Source of the DNA: Anaerolineae bacterium
GTDB taxonomy: Bacteria; Chloroflexota; Anaerolineae; JAAYZQ01
Reading direction: 5' to 3'
Assembly: GCA_016926595.1 (NCBI GenBank)
Contig: JAFGOG010000178.1
Coordinates: 1 to 15,539 of the forward strand
DNA: 15,539 nucleotides
Shown: piece by piece, positions 6,372 to 13,574 of the stretch
Position numbering within the stretch: position 1 is the first letter of the stretch
Layout: the number at the start of each line of letters is the position of its first letter
The notes under the pieces: model-generated
What the model was told of the DNA's origin: nothing
The model's database searches: none
Seen by the model: only the letters and a program-made list of their open reading frames with translations
Program-made: the position numbers and the translations under genes

Positions 6372-6574
6372 GTGGTTTGCTAGGCATCGCTACTATCCAT
6401 CCCAGAACCTGGTGACTCACTTCACATGCAGGTGTCCCGTCTAGTTCTTCTCTGTTGTAAGGCCATGGTGAGTGCACAGTTTTCCCGCCGGGCCGAGATG
6501 TTCATTGTGCGTCTGTAAGCCGGTTGACTGAAGTCATAGCCCTAGGCCCCACGGGGCGAGGGCTAGTATGCCGG
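6372..6574 (+). ncRNA. Candidate structured RNA or long 5' leader
   Basis: No reading frame with coding character occupies this stretch, but several helices can be drawn by eye. GGCAT (6383-6387) plus ACTA (6392-6395) pair with TAGT-ATGCC (6564-6572), enclosing about 190 nt with one 4-nt bulge. Inside, GTGACTCAC (6412-6420) and CATG (6425-6428) pair with CATG-GTGAGT (6464-6473) and CAC (6475-6477). Then TGAC-TGAA-GTCA (6525-6536) abuts a stem of TAGCCCT (6537-6543) with AGGGCTA (6559-6565), capped by CCCC/GGGG; the last two bases of that stem compete with the enclosing helix. Its size and long bulged hairpin recall 6S RNA, but I recognise none of the conserved sequences of 6S, tmRNA, RNase P, SRP RNA or known riboswitches. 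The very strong promoter in front supports a real transcript. Confidence 0.42.
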
Positions 6575-6674
6575 TCGTGGGAACGTGCTGTGCTTTGGAC
6601 GGCCCGAACAAGCCGCTGAAGCATGTGCTGAGCCGTGCTGGAGCGCGGCGTGCCACGGACGGACAGGAGGACAA
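6575..6674 (+). other. Untranslated stretch before the beta-helix pseudogene
   Basis: About 100 nt between the structured region and the ATG at 6675. It contains the direct repeat GGACGG (beginning at 6596 and 6657) and a CCGTG/CACGG inverted repeat. The strong ribosome binding site AGGAGG (6665-6670) lies 4 nt before the ATG. No promoter or gene is seen. Confidence 0.35.
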
Positions 6675-8696
6675 ATGAAACGCAGAGACGGCAAGGCGAA
6701 CCGAATTATCTGGTTAGGTGTGGTATGGTGCTGGATGTCGGTGTTACTCCTTCTGCTGGCATTTCTAGGGGCCTGCCCTGGTTCTGCGAAGGAGTGTGAG
6801 ACCTGGTATGATCCGCTCAGTACAGCGCCTCAGGGGGTTCTTGCCGACGTTGCAGATTGGGACAACTACCCGCTGAAATTTGTCGGCAAGGATCATGTGG
6901 ACCTCAAGTGGCAGCTTTATCTGGAGCACCCAACCTATCGGATCTACCGCGACGGCATCCAGATCGCCGAGTGCGGCAGGGAGACAACCTTTCACCGTGA
7001 TACTGGGGTGTTCGAAGGCCAGATGCCCACCTACAAGGTATGCGCCATCGAGGCCGGCTAGACCGACAAGTGCAGCTACGAGCAACGAGTGACGGTAGGC
7101 AAGATCTACGGCACCCTGTGGAAAGACCTTGCTTGGAGCGAGGGGCAGTACTTGATCTGGAAAACCGTCACTATTACCGGCTCGGCGACACTCGACATCC
7201 ATTCAGGCGCCGAGGTCGTGCAGGACGATAGCCCCAACGGAGCCTACCTTGACGACCAATGGCTGGGGTCCATTCAGGTCGACGGCGCTCACCTGGATGT
7301 GGATCTCTACGTGAGAAGTAGCGAGAGCTTTCACGAACAGCACGATCTGCCCGGAGAGAGCACTCCACTTCACATCTTGGCATGCACACACGATTGCCGG
7401 AAATACCTTCCAGACGGGCACGCTGTACATAGACCACCTTTGGTTGGACGAACATGCCATCACCGACAACAGCTTTTTCAATAGCACGCTGCGGGCGGGC
7501 GAATCACCAACACGGAAAAAGGCAAATGTCTACATCTATGGCAATCGCTTTGACGATGGCTCGCAGGTATTCCTGGCAGGCGAGTCGGAGGGCGTTGTCG
7601 AGGACAACATGTTCTCAAACAGCGGCATTTCGCTGTCTACTTCTGGCGCCGTCGCCGTGCGCTACAACCGATTGGTGCTCCACCAGGCAACACGGCTGTT
7701 TGGGTCCAGGCCTCCAGCCCTGCGACGGTGGGGGAGAACGTACTAGATGGCAGAGGAGCATCTCTGGCGGACCAGAAAAACGGCATCATGGTGCGGGGCC
7801 TCTGGCCGGAGTGGGGATTGTCTGTACAGCAGGTATTGATCTGGAACAATGTCATCACCGGCTGGAGCAGGGGGATCCTATTGTTGGGCGACCTTGAGAC
7901 CGACATGAGCGGCAACACTTTTGTCGTCAACTGCTTCAACGCAGACTATGTTGATCCATCAACCGGAGGGAGCACCGGTGTGGAGTTCTTTGCCGCCGGC
8001 CTGCCCCTCGATCCTGCTGTGAGCAAGGTGGTGCTGCGCCAGGGGAGCACCGACCTGGGCCAGGTGACTGCCAACGCCCACACCCCCGTAGTGACGTTGA
8101 CCGCGCCTAACAGCGGCGAATTGTTGAGCGATGGCATCGTGGTCCAGTGGATAGCTTACGACGATGACCCCGGTGACGAGCTGGCCTACAACCTGTGGTA
8201 CAGCAACGATGATGGGGCTACCTGGCTGCCGGAGGCAGCCGGGATCACGGGCACGAACTCCTTTGACTTGGATCTGTCTTGGGTGCCGGGCAGCGAGAAT
8301 GCCCGGATGCGGGTCGAGGTTAGTGGCGGTTTTCACACTGCCAGCGACGAGTCGGACGGGTCCTTCAGCGTGCCTAACAAGGCGCCATGGGTGGCCATTG
8401 CCCTACCCGAGGCGGAGTCGGTGGTCACGCCACCACTCACGCTGTAGGGTATTGTCTATGACCTGGGGAAGGGTAACTTGGAGGGCGCAGTGTTGGCCTG
8501 GACCTCGGACCTGGACGGGTTGTTGGGCACAGGCAGCATCCTGCGAGATGTGAACCTCACCCCCGGCCAGCATCTGCTGACCCTCACAGCCGTCGATGGT
8601 CAAGGGCTCGAAGCCAGCGATGCGATCACCGTCACGGTGCGTGCGGCCGCTATCCAGTATAACATCTATTTGCCGTTGGTGTGGCGCGATTTCTAG
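6675..8696 (+). pseudogene. Decayed secreted beta-helix/Ig-like surface protein
   Basis: The remains of a ~670-residue exported protein. N-terminus: basic MKRRDGKANR, a long hydrophobic segment and LGAC, a possible lipobox. Then an FN3-like stretch (YRIYRDGIQIAECG), a parallel beta-helix region rich in N-turns (GNTFQTGTLYID, YIYGNRFDDGSQ, GNTFVVNCF), two Ig/FN3-like repeats and the tail YNIYLPLVWRDF. The frame is broken four times: TAG at 7059, a likely extra T at 7329-7331, a likely lost G near 7677 (which restores the frame), and TAG at 8445. Protein similarity in style continues across every lesion, so this was one gene. Both TAG codons could come from CAG by one transition. It has a good ribosome binding site and an intact leader, so decay looks recent; sequencing error for the two indels cannot be excluded. 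Confidence 0.8.
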
Positions 8697-8771
8697 TGCT
8701 ACAACGGCTAGGTAACTCAAGGGCTCGTGATCTGGTTGTGAGGCAAGTTCCTATTTTCCAAAGCGACAAAG

Positions 8772-8839
8772 TTTGTGCTATAATCATTCTTGACAAAGAG
8801 GTGCTGGCCCTTGCATGAATGGAACATTTGTGCTATCAT
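8772..8839 (+). promoter_or_regulatory. Tandem promoter motifs before the rusA-like gene
   Basis: The proximal promoter is TTGCAT (8811-8816), 17 bp, TATCAT (8834-8839); transcription would start at or beside the ATG at 8846, giving a leaderless message. Fifty-five bp upstream, TTTGTGCTATAAT (8772-8784) is a near copy of TTTGTGCTATCAT (8827-8839). It gives a second, consensus -10 (8779-8784) with a poor -35. The 8697-8771 stretch before it holds no gene or other feature that I can see. Confidence 0.6.
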
Positions 8840-8845
8840 TTGGGC

Positions 8846-9313
8846 ATGGGCACAAACGACATACTCCGGGCGCGGTTCGAGCTGCCGCTCCCGCCTGGCA
8901 TTAACCAGCAGTATGCCACGGTTGATGGACGGCGGGTGCTGAGCAAGGAGAGCCGCCACTACAAGAAAGAGGTTGGCAGGGCTATCCGCCGCCTGCGGGC
9001 AGAGGGAACAATCCCAGGTGCGTTGGTAGTCGCTCTACGGCAGGGGTTTGTCGGCCTATTCATTGACTTTTATTTCGAGACGCCTCTGCGCCGCGACCTG
9101 GACGGTGGGCTCAAGATCGCCCAGGATGCGATCTGCGAGGCCTTGGGCATGAACGACAATCGGGTTGTAGATGTGCATCTGGTCAAGCGCATGGATCCAC
9201 TCCGGCCTCGCATCGAGGTTGAGCTGGAGGCGATTCCAACCTGGGAGTTTGCCGCCGAGTACGTCTATCTGGAGATGGGTGGCGAACCGTCAGGGCAAAC
9301 GCGTCTAATTTGA
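8846..9313 (+). CDS. RusA-family Holliday junction endonuclease
   Basis: A 155-residue protein matching the RusA family of crossover junction endodeoxyribonucleases, which cut four-way DNA junctions as dimers with Mg2+. The N-terminal LPLPPGINQQY is the usual strand-loop opening. Catalytic acidic residues lie in RRDLDGGLK (D84, D86) and MNDNRVVD (D104), followed by K114, in the same order and spacing as the active site of E. coli RusA. Length is slightly above the ~120 of E. coli RusA because of a C-terminal extension. ATG 8846 is chosen because the promoter's -10 lies at 8834-8839; an earlier start at 8819 would fall within the promoter. RusA genes are often of prophage origin, but no other phage gene is nearby. 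The trmO-like gene follows after 13 nt, probably in one operon. Confidence 0.82.
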   Translation: MGTNDILRARFELPLPPGINQQYATVDGRRVLSKESRHYKKEVGRAIRRLRAEGTIPGALVVALRQGFVGLFIDFYFETPLRRDLDGGLKIAQDAICEALGMNDNRVVDVHLVKRMDPLRPRIEVELEAIPTWEFAAEYVYLEMGGEPSGQTRLI

Positions 9314-9326
9314 TAAGGAGGGGCGA

Positions 9327-9857
9327 GTGGCTGGGGATCGTGATCTGGTCGTGCGGCCCATTGGATGGGTGGTTCATGGACGCCCTTGGCCGCCCGGCGA
9401 CGAGCGCTGGGAGGAGCTACAGGTCGAGATCGAGATCGACTCGGCCTGGGCCGAGGCATTGGACGGTCTGGATGGCTTTTCCCATGTCTGGGTGGTGTGG
9501 TGGCTGGATCGGGCGCCTGCCAGGTATACCCCAGGCAGCTTGCACATCCACCCCCAGGGCCGGGAAGAGATACCCAAAGTGGGCCTTTTTGCCACCCGCT
9601 CGCCACGGCGCCTGAACCCGATCGCCATCACCGCCGTGCGCCTGCTGGAGCGCCAGGGCAATCGCCTGCACGTGCTGGGCTTGGATGCTTACGTGGGCAG
9701 CCCGATCCTCGACCTGAAGCCTTACCTGCGGCGCGGTGACCTGATCCCTGACGCGACCGCGCCTGCCTGGTTGGACCATCTGTGGCAAATCCACGATGAA
9801 GAACGCGGCAAAGGGCCAGCGGCTCCTCTGCTGGCCAAGATTCCGTCTGACCGCTGA
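9327..9857 (+). CDS. TrmO-like tRNA (t6A37) methyltransferase
   Basis: A 176-residue member of the TrmO (YaeB/UPF0066) family, a single beta-barrel SAM-dependent methyltransferase that N6-methylates threonylcarbamoyladenosine at position 37 of certain tRNAs. Diagnostic motifs are visible: RPIGWVVHG at the N-terminus, DGLDGFSHVWVVWWLDR, then VGLFATRSPRRLNPIAITAV and GLDAYVGSPILDLKPYL, the last two being the SAM site and barrel core. The GTG start at 9327 has AAGGAGG (9315-9321) 5 nt upstream and begins 13 nt after the rusA-like stop. The family includes short forms lacking the C-terminal extension of E. coli TrmO, and this is one. Some archaeal and bacterial relatives are annotated only as SAM-dependent methyltransferases, so substrate is by family inference. 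Confidence 0.82.
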   Translation: MAGDRDLVVRPIGWVVHGRPWPPGDERWEELQVEIEIDSAWAEALDGLDGFSHVWVVWWLDRAPARYTPGSLHIHPQGREEIPKVGLFATRSPRRLNPIAITAVRLLERQGNRLHVLGLDAYVGSPILDLKPYLRRGDLIPDATAPAWLDHLWQIHDEERGKGPAAPLLAKIPSDR

Positions 9858-9887
9858 CGGCTGATAGCTGATAGCCGATAGCTACGA
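9853..9887 (+). repeat. Heptanucleotide tandem repeat, five units
   Basis: Five consecutive 7-mers of the form GCTGATA: GCTGACG, GCTGATA, GCTGATA, GCCGATA, GCTACGA. The first unit contains the TGA stop of the trmO-like gene, and the last runs into the ribosome binding site of the next gene. A related three-unit copy lies at 11313-11333. It resembles short tandemly repeated repetitive (STRR) sequences. Confidence 0.7.
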
Positions 9888-9898
9888 GGAGGTGTATG

Positions 9899-11299
9899 AT
9901 GCCCAAGTTCAAGATCGTCCTGAGCGATTTCCATCTGGGCGGCGGTCGCCGGGAGGAGGGCAATGTTCTCGAGGATTTCACCAACGACCCGGAATTCGCC
10001 GCCTTTGTAGACCAGGTGATCGCCGAAAGCGACCGCGATAGCGCCGAAGTAGAGTTGATCTTTAACGGCGACATGTTCGAGACGTTCCAATTGCCTCACG
10101 TCGACGCCTTTGATCCAACAGCTATCTACAGATCCAAAGAGTGCTACTCTTCATCCGAGCCCGACTCGGTCCGCAAAATCGCGATCGCCATTGCCGGCCA
10201 TCCCCTTTTCTTCGCCGCCCTGCGCCGGTTTATCCAACCCGGCCCGCCCCGCCGATTTGTGACCTTTGTCAAGGGCAACCACGATATCTTTCTTCACTGG
10301 CCGGCTGTCCAGGATCTCATTCGCCAGGCCGCCAGCGCGACTGGCGACTGTGACTCGCTCATAGGCTTTGCCGAGCGCCGCATCAGCCGCGAGGGGATCT
10401 ATGTGGAGCATGGCAACGAATACTCGCTCTTTGTCGACCGGATACCCAACATGGACGACCCTTCCGACCCCGACAAGCCTGGCTACCTGGCCTGGCCTCC
10501 CGGCGCCAAGTTTGTCATGGACGTGTACAACGAGTGGGAACGAGAGCGCTATTGGCTCGACGGCGTCAAGCCGATGACAGCGCTGATCTGGTATGCCCTG
10601 GCTTATGATTTGCGTTTTGCGCTGTGGGCTATCCCCAAGCTACTCCATGCTTTGCCAGGCCTTGTCTTTGGCGCCGCGCCGGATGTCGAGGATCCCCGCA
10701 CCGGATTGGCTCGAGAACTGGAGGAGGCGGATCGGGAGGCCTGGGCCGCTCAGTATGAAACCGATCCTGACTTTCGGGCCCGGTTCAACGCCGACCTGGC
10801 CCATGCCCTCACTCCGTCGCCAGGGGAAGGCCTGGTCACCGACCAGTTTGCCCTCGCGCCAGGGGCTGACCCGGTGGCAATGGGCGATCAGGTACGTGGC
10901 CAGGTTCACATGGCATTGTATGCGGCCGCCGAGCGTTGCGCCGTCGAGTCAGGGGCCAGAGTGGTCCTTTTTGGCCATACCCACGAACCGGGAATCGAGC
11001 CCCTGCCCAGCGGTGCTGCTTATATCAATACCGGTACCTGGACCTGGAGCGGCGATTTTACCAAGGCCGGCGCCAAGACGTGGCAGGATCTGTTCAAGCA
11101 TCCAGACAAATATGCGGACGACCGGGTGCTGTCTTTTGCCCGCATCGACTATGACGACGCTGGACAGCCGCTCGGCCGGTGCGACGTCTACCAGCCTCAG
11201 GCCGCGGTGCCGCCAAGGCTGAAAGCGGTCGAACGCTCGCTGTGGCAGCGGCTATGCGACTGGTTGCAAGGGTTGTGGCGGCGCCTGTTTAGGGCATAG
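9899..11299 (+). CDS. Calcineurin-like metallophosphoesterase
   Basis: A 466-residue protein with the full set of metallophosphoesterase motifs: SDFHLG (D10, H12), NGDMFE (D58), KGNHD (N127, H128), YVEHGNEY (H171) and FGHTHEPG (H360, H362), which together hold two metal ions. The spacing recalls the UDP-2,3-diacylglucosamine pyrophosphatase (LpxH)-like branch, but the protein is nearly twice as long, with a large insert (~190-330) containing a Trp/aromatic-rich hydrophobic stretch (~225-258). The C-terminus is a basic, tryptophan-rich amphipathic segment (SLWQRLCDWLQGLWRRLFRA), suggesting membrane association. Substrate unknown. Two ATGs overlap (9896, 9899); 9899 has the better spacing from GAGGAGG (9886-9892). 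It converges on the fbp gene. Confidence 0.8.
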   Translation: MPKFKIVLSDFHLGGGRREEGNVLEDFTNDPEFAAFVDQVIAESDRDSAEVELIFNGDMFETFQLPHVDAFDPTAIYRSKECYSSSEPDSVRKIAIAIAGHPLFFAALRRFIQPGPPRRFVTFVKGNHDIFLHWPAVQDLIRQAASATGDCDSLIGFAERRISREGIYVEHGNEYSLFVDRIPNMDDPSDPDKPGYLAWPPGAKFVMDVYNEWERERYWLDGVKPMTALIWYALAYDLRFALWAIPKLLHALPGLVFGAAPDVEDPRTGLARELEEADREAWAAQYETDPDFRARFNADLAHALTPSPGEGLVTDQFALAPGADPVAMGDQVRGQVHMALYAAAERCAVESGARVVLFGHTHEPGIEPLPSGAAYINTGTWTWSGDFTKAGAKTWQDLFKHPDKYADDRVLSFARIDYDDAGQPLGRCDVYQPQAAVPPRLKAVERSLWQRLCDWLQGLWRRLFRA

Positions 11300-11312
11300 C
11301 TGGTTTCTGACC

Positions 11313-11333
11313 GCTGAAAGCTGGCTGCTATCC
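11313..11333 (+). repeat. Second heptanucleotide repeat block, three units
   Basis: GCTGAAA, GCTGGCT, GCTATCC in tandem, preceded by GACC as in the block at 9849-9887 (both begin GACCGCTGA). It fills the 34-bp gap between the convergent phosphoesterase and fbp genes. More degenerate than the first block. Confidence 0.5.
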
Positions 11334-12332
11334 CTAGGGTTTATCCCCTCTAATGTACGCTTCCGCCAGCTCCACCAAGTCCTTGTTGCCGATGAACAGC
11401 GGCGTGCGTTGGTGTAGCTTTTCGGGCTGGATTTCAAGGATGGGGCGCTTGCCATCTGAGGCCTTGCCGCCCGCGTGTTTCGCAAGAAAACCGAGGGGCG
11501 AGGCCTCGTACAGCAGGCGCAGTTTGCCGTGGGGCAGCTTGGGATCCCGTGTATCGGCCGGGTAGTAAAAGATGCCGCCGCCCAGCAGGTTGCGGTGAAA
11601 ATCGGCCACGAGCGAACCGATGTAGCGCAGTGACAAGCCCTTGGCCTGTAAGCAGTTGGTGAATTCCTGGATTTCGCGGCTCCAGTAGCGCTCGTACCCC
11701 TGATTGACACTGTAGAACTTGGGTTTGGCCGGGATCTTGATATTGGGGTGGGTCAGCAGGAACTCGCCAACCGTCTGATCCAGGGTAAAGCCGTGGACGC
11801 CGTTGCCCGCGCTGTAGACCATCATCGTGCTGGGGCCGTACAAGATATAGCCGGCGGCGACGATGCTGTGACCCGGCTGCAGGCAGTCTTCGGCAGTGCC
11901 CCTCGTGCCATCTGGTGATTGGCGGCGCAGGATCGAAAAGATGGTGCCAATGCTGACCGAGTAGTCGATGTTGGACGAGCCATCCAGTGGATCAAAGAGC
12001 AGCACATACCGGCCCGTTGGATATTTGTCGGGAATGGGGATGATGTCGGCGATTTCCTCCGACCCCATTACGGCCAGCCGGCCCGTGAATTGGTTGAGGC
12101 GTACGATAGCCGCGTTGGCATAATCGTCGAGCTTGGCCACCTCTTCGCCTTGGACGTTTAACCGCCCTGTCAATCCCAATATCTCTTCTAATGCGGCCCG
12201 GGTCGTCTCGCGGGCGATCACCTTGCCAGCCAGGGCGATGTCGTACAGAATGCTGGTCAAAACGCCCGTCGCCTCTGGATACATCTGCTGCTGTTGCAGA
12301 ATGTGGCGTTCGATGGTGATGACCTTATCCAC
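11334..12332 (-). CDS. fbp: Fructose-1,6-bisphosphatase, class I
   Basis: A 332-residue cytoplasmic enzyme that hydrolyses fructose-1,6-bisphosphate to fructose-6-phosphate in gluconeogenesis (and in the Calvin cycle where present). Class I signatures: SEE (91-93) and [12 protein letters not shown] (112-123) for Mg2+ and the 1-phosphate, then [20 protein letters not shown] and [20 protein letters not shown] with the C-terminal sugar-phosphate and metal residues. Length fits the family (about 330). The GTG at 12332 is chosen over the TTG at 12338 because AGGAG lies 8 nt upstream of the former and only 2 nt from the latter. Transcribed from its own promoter (12394-12422), divergent from the E1-like gene; convergent with the phosphoesterase gene. 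Confidence 0.92.
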   Translation of the reverse strand: MDKVITIERHILQQQQMYPEATGVLTSILYDIALAGKVIARETTRAALEEILGLTGRLNVQGEEVAKLDDYANAAIVRLNQFTGRLAVMGSEEIADIIPIPDKYPTGRYVLLFDPLDGSSNIDYSVSIGTIFSILRRQSPDGTRGTAEDCLQPGHSIVAAGYILYGPSTMMVYSAGNGVHGFTLDQTVGEFLLTHPNIKIPAKPKFYSVNQGYERYWSREIQEFTNCLQAKGLSLRYIGSLVADFHRNLLGGGIFYYPADTRDPKLPHGKLRLLYEASPLGFLAKHAGGKASDGKRPILEIQPEKLHQRTPLFIGNKDLVELAEAYIRGDKP

Positions 12333-12393
12333 GGTCAATGCTCCTTTCTATTTGGTTTCGAATGGTTACGACTCAGGGGATACTGCCGCTGTT

Positions 12394-12422
12394 ATTATAG
12401 CGCAGAAGTAACTTGGCGCCAA
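12394..12422 (-). promoter_or_regulatory. fbp promoter with palindrome over the -35 box
   Basis: Minus strand: TTGGCG (12422-12417), a 17-bp spacer and perfect TATAAT (12399-12394); leader about 55 nt. The -35 box is half of the perfect 10-bp palindrome TTGGCGCCAA (12413-12422), a possible operator. The palindrome also lies 20 bp upstream of the divergent promoter. Confidence 0.7.
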
Positions 12423-12441
12423 ATGCGAGTACCTCGCGAGG

Positions 12442-12470
12442 TTGTTCAATGCTCTGTTTTGGGTTATAAT
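12442..12470 (+). promoter_or_regulatory. Promoter of the MoeB/ThiF-like gene
   Basis: TTGTTC (12442-12447), 17 bp, then TATAAT (12465-12470). Transcription should begin near 12477, about 25 nt before the GTG start. This excludes the TTG at 12442, which would lie within the -35 box. Confidence 0.7.
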
Positions 12471-12501
12471 GCCCTTGGCGAAAAGCGATCTGGAGGGCTT
12501 G

Positions 12502-13551
12502 GTGGCGACTGATAAACCGAATGGGATCGATAGGTTAGAGCGCTACACCCGGCAGATGATCCTGCCCGGCTGGGGGAGGGAGGGGCAGGCGCGCCTGGCC
12601 GAAAAGAGCGCGACCGTCGTCGGCTGCGGGGCGTTGGGCAGCCACATTGCCAACCATCTGACCAGGGCTGGTGTGGGCCGGCTGGTATTGGTAGATCGCG
12701 ACCTGGTCGAATACCACAACCTGCCCAGGCAGGTGCTCTATTCCGAGGCCGACGCGGCAGCGGGTCTGCCAAAGGCAGTGGCCGCTGCCCAGCGGCTGCG
12801 CCAGGTCAATTCTCAGGTCGAGATCGAGTCCTACGTCGTCGATGTCAATGCCGATACGGTCGAGGATCTGGTCGCCGGGGCTGACCTGGTGATGGATGGC
12901 GCCGATAACTTTGAGGTGCGCTATCTGCTCAACGAAGCGTGCGTCAAGCATGGGATCCCGTGGGTCTATGGCGGCGTGCTGGGCACCTATGGCTTGACGG
13001 CGGCCATCGTTCCTGGCGAGACGCCTTGCCTTTACTGTTTGCTGGGACCGATGCCGCCCCCCGGTTCCGTCCCCACCTGTGAGACTGCCGGCGTGCTCGG
13101 CCCGGCTGTGGCCACCGTCGCCGCCCTGGAATCGGTTGAAGGTCTGAAGCTGCTTCTGGGTCGGCGCAACGAGCTTCTAAAGAGCCTGGTGGTGGTGGAC
13201 GTCTGGACCGGCGATTTCGAGCGGATCCAGACACAGCGCGGCCAGACCCGCTGCCCAGTGTGCGACGACGGCCGCTACGAGCTGCTGAACGCGGAGCGCG
13301 GTTCGCTGGCGGCTGTGCTGTGCGGGCGCAACTCTGTGCATATCCACCCTTGGCCGGCCCAGGCCCTTGACCTGGCTGCCCTGGCAGGAAGGCTGGAAGG
13401 CCTGGGCCCAGTTGCCACCAATGAGTATCTGATCCGTTTTGAAGTGGAGGGCTGCCAGCTCACCCTCTTTCCCGACGGTCGAGCCATCGTCAAGGGCACC
13501 GCTGACCCGGTCCAGGCCCGGGCGCTGTACGCCCGGTATGTGGGGGTGTAA
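12502..13551 (+). CDS. MoeB/ThiF/HesA-family E1-like adenylyltransferase
   Basis: A 349-residue E1-like enzyme that adenylates the C-terminal glycine of a ubiquitin-like sulfur carrier (MoaD, ThiS or similar). It has ERYTRQMILPGWG (13-25), the nucleotide loop GCGALGSH (41-48), VDRD (64-67), NLPRQ (73-77), K91 and MDGADNF (131-137). Four zinc cysteines appear as CLYC (176-179) and CPVC (251-254); the conserved cysteine in TCETAG is C193. In place of the rhodanese domain of many MoeB homologues, there is an ~80-residue C-terminal domain (~270-349) with the motif NEYLIRFEVEGCQLTLFPDG and AIVKGTADP, seen in some bacterial relatives. GTG 12502 is chosen for GGAGG at 12492-12496 and because the promoter lies at 12442-12470. 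No carrier protein gene is adjacent. Whether it serves molybdopterin, thiamine or another thio-compound cannot be decided. Confidence 0.85.
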   Translation: MATDKPNGIDRLERYTRQMILPGWGREGQARLAEKSATVVGCGALGSHIANHLTRAGVGRLVLVDRDLVEYHNLPRQVLYSEADAAAGLPKAVAAAQRLRQVNSQVEIESYVVDVNADTVEDLVAGADLVMDGADNFEVRYLLNEACVKHGIPWVYGGVLGTYGLTAAIVPGETPCLYCLLGPMPPPGSVPTCETAGVLGPAVATVAALESVEGLKLLLGRRNELLKSLVVVDVWTGDFERIQTQRGQTRCPVCDDGRYELLNAERGSLAAVLCGRNSVHIHPWPAQALDLAALAGRLEGLGPVATNEYLIRFEVEGCQLTLFPDGRAIVKGTADPVQARALYARYVGV

Positions 13552-13574
13552 CCAAAATCAGGAGAAAGCTATCG

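Noticed and set aside
6372..6574. Assignment of the RNA candidate to 6S RNA or a named riboswitch
   Set aside because: Size and hairpin shape are suggestive but I cannot match any conserved sequence, so it is left unnamed.
7883..7889. Further GTTGGGC matches at 7883-7889, 8523-8529 and 12633-12639
   Set aside because: These lie within coding or former coding sequence and have no partner RYYYAAC box with paired arms; not attC sites.
8790..8795. TTGACA before the rusA-like gene as a -35 box
   Set aside because: No acceptable -10 hexamer lies 16-18 bp downstream; the TTGCAT/TATCAT pair fits better.
12442..12501. Longer N-terminus of the MoeB/ThiF-like gene from TTG 12442
   Set aside because: The start lies in the -35 box of a good promoter; GTG 12502 has a well-placed ribosome binding site.
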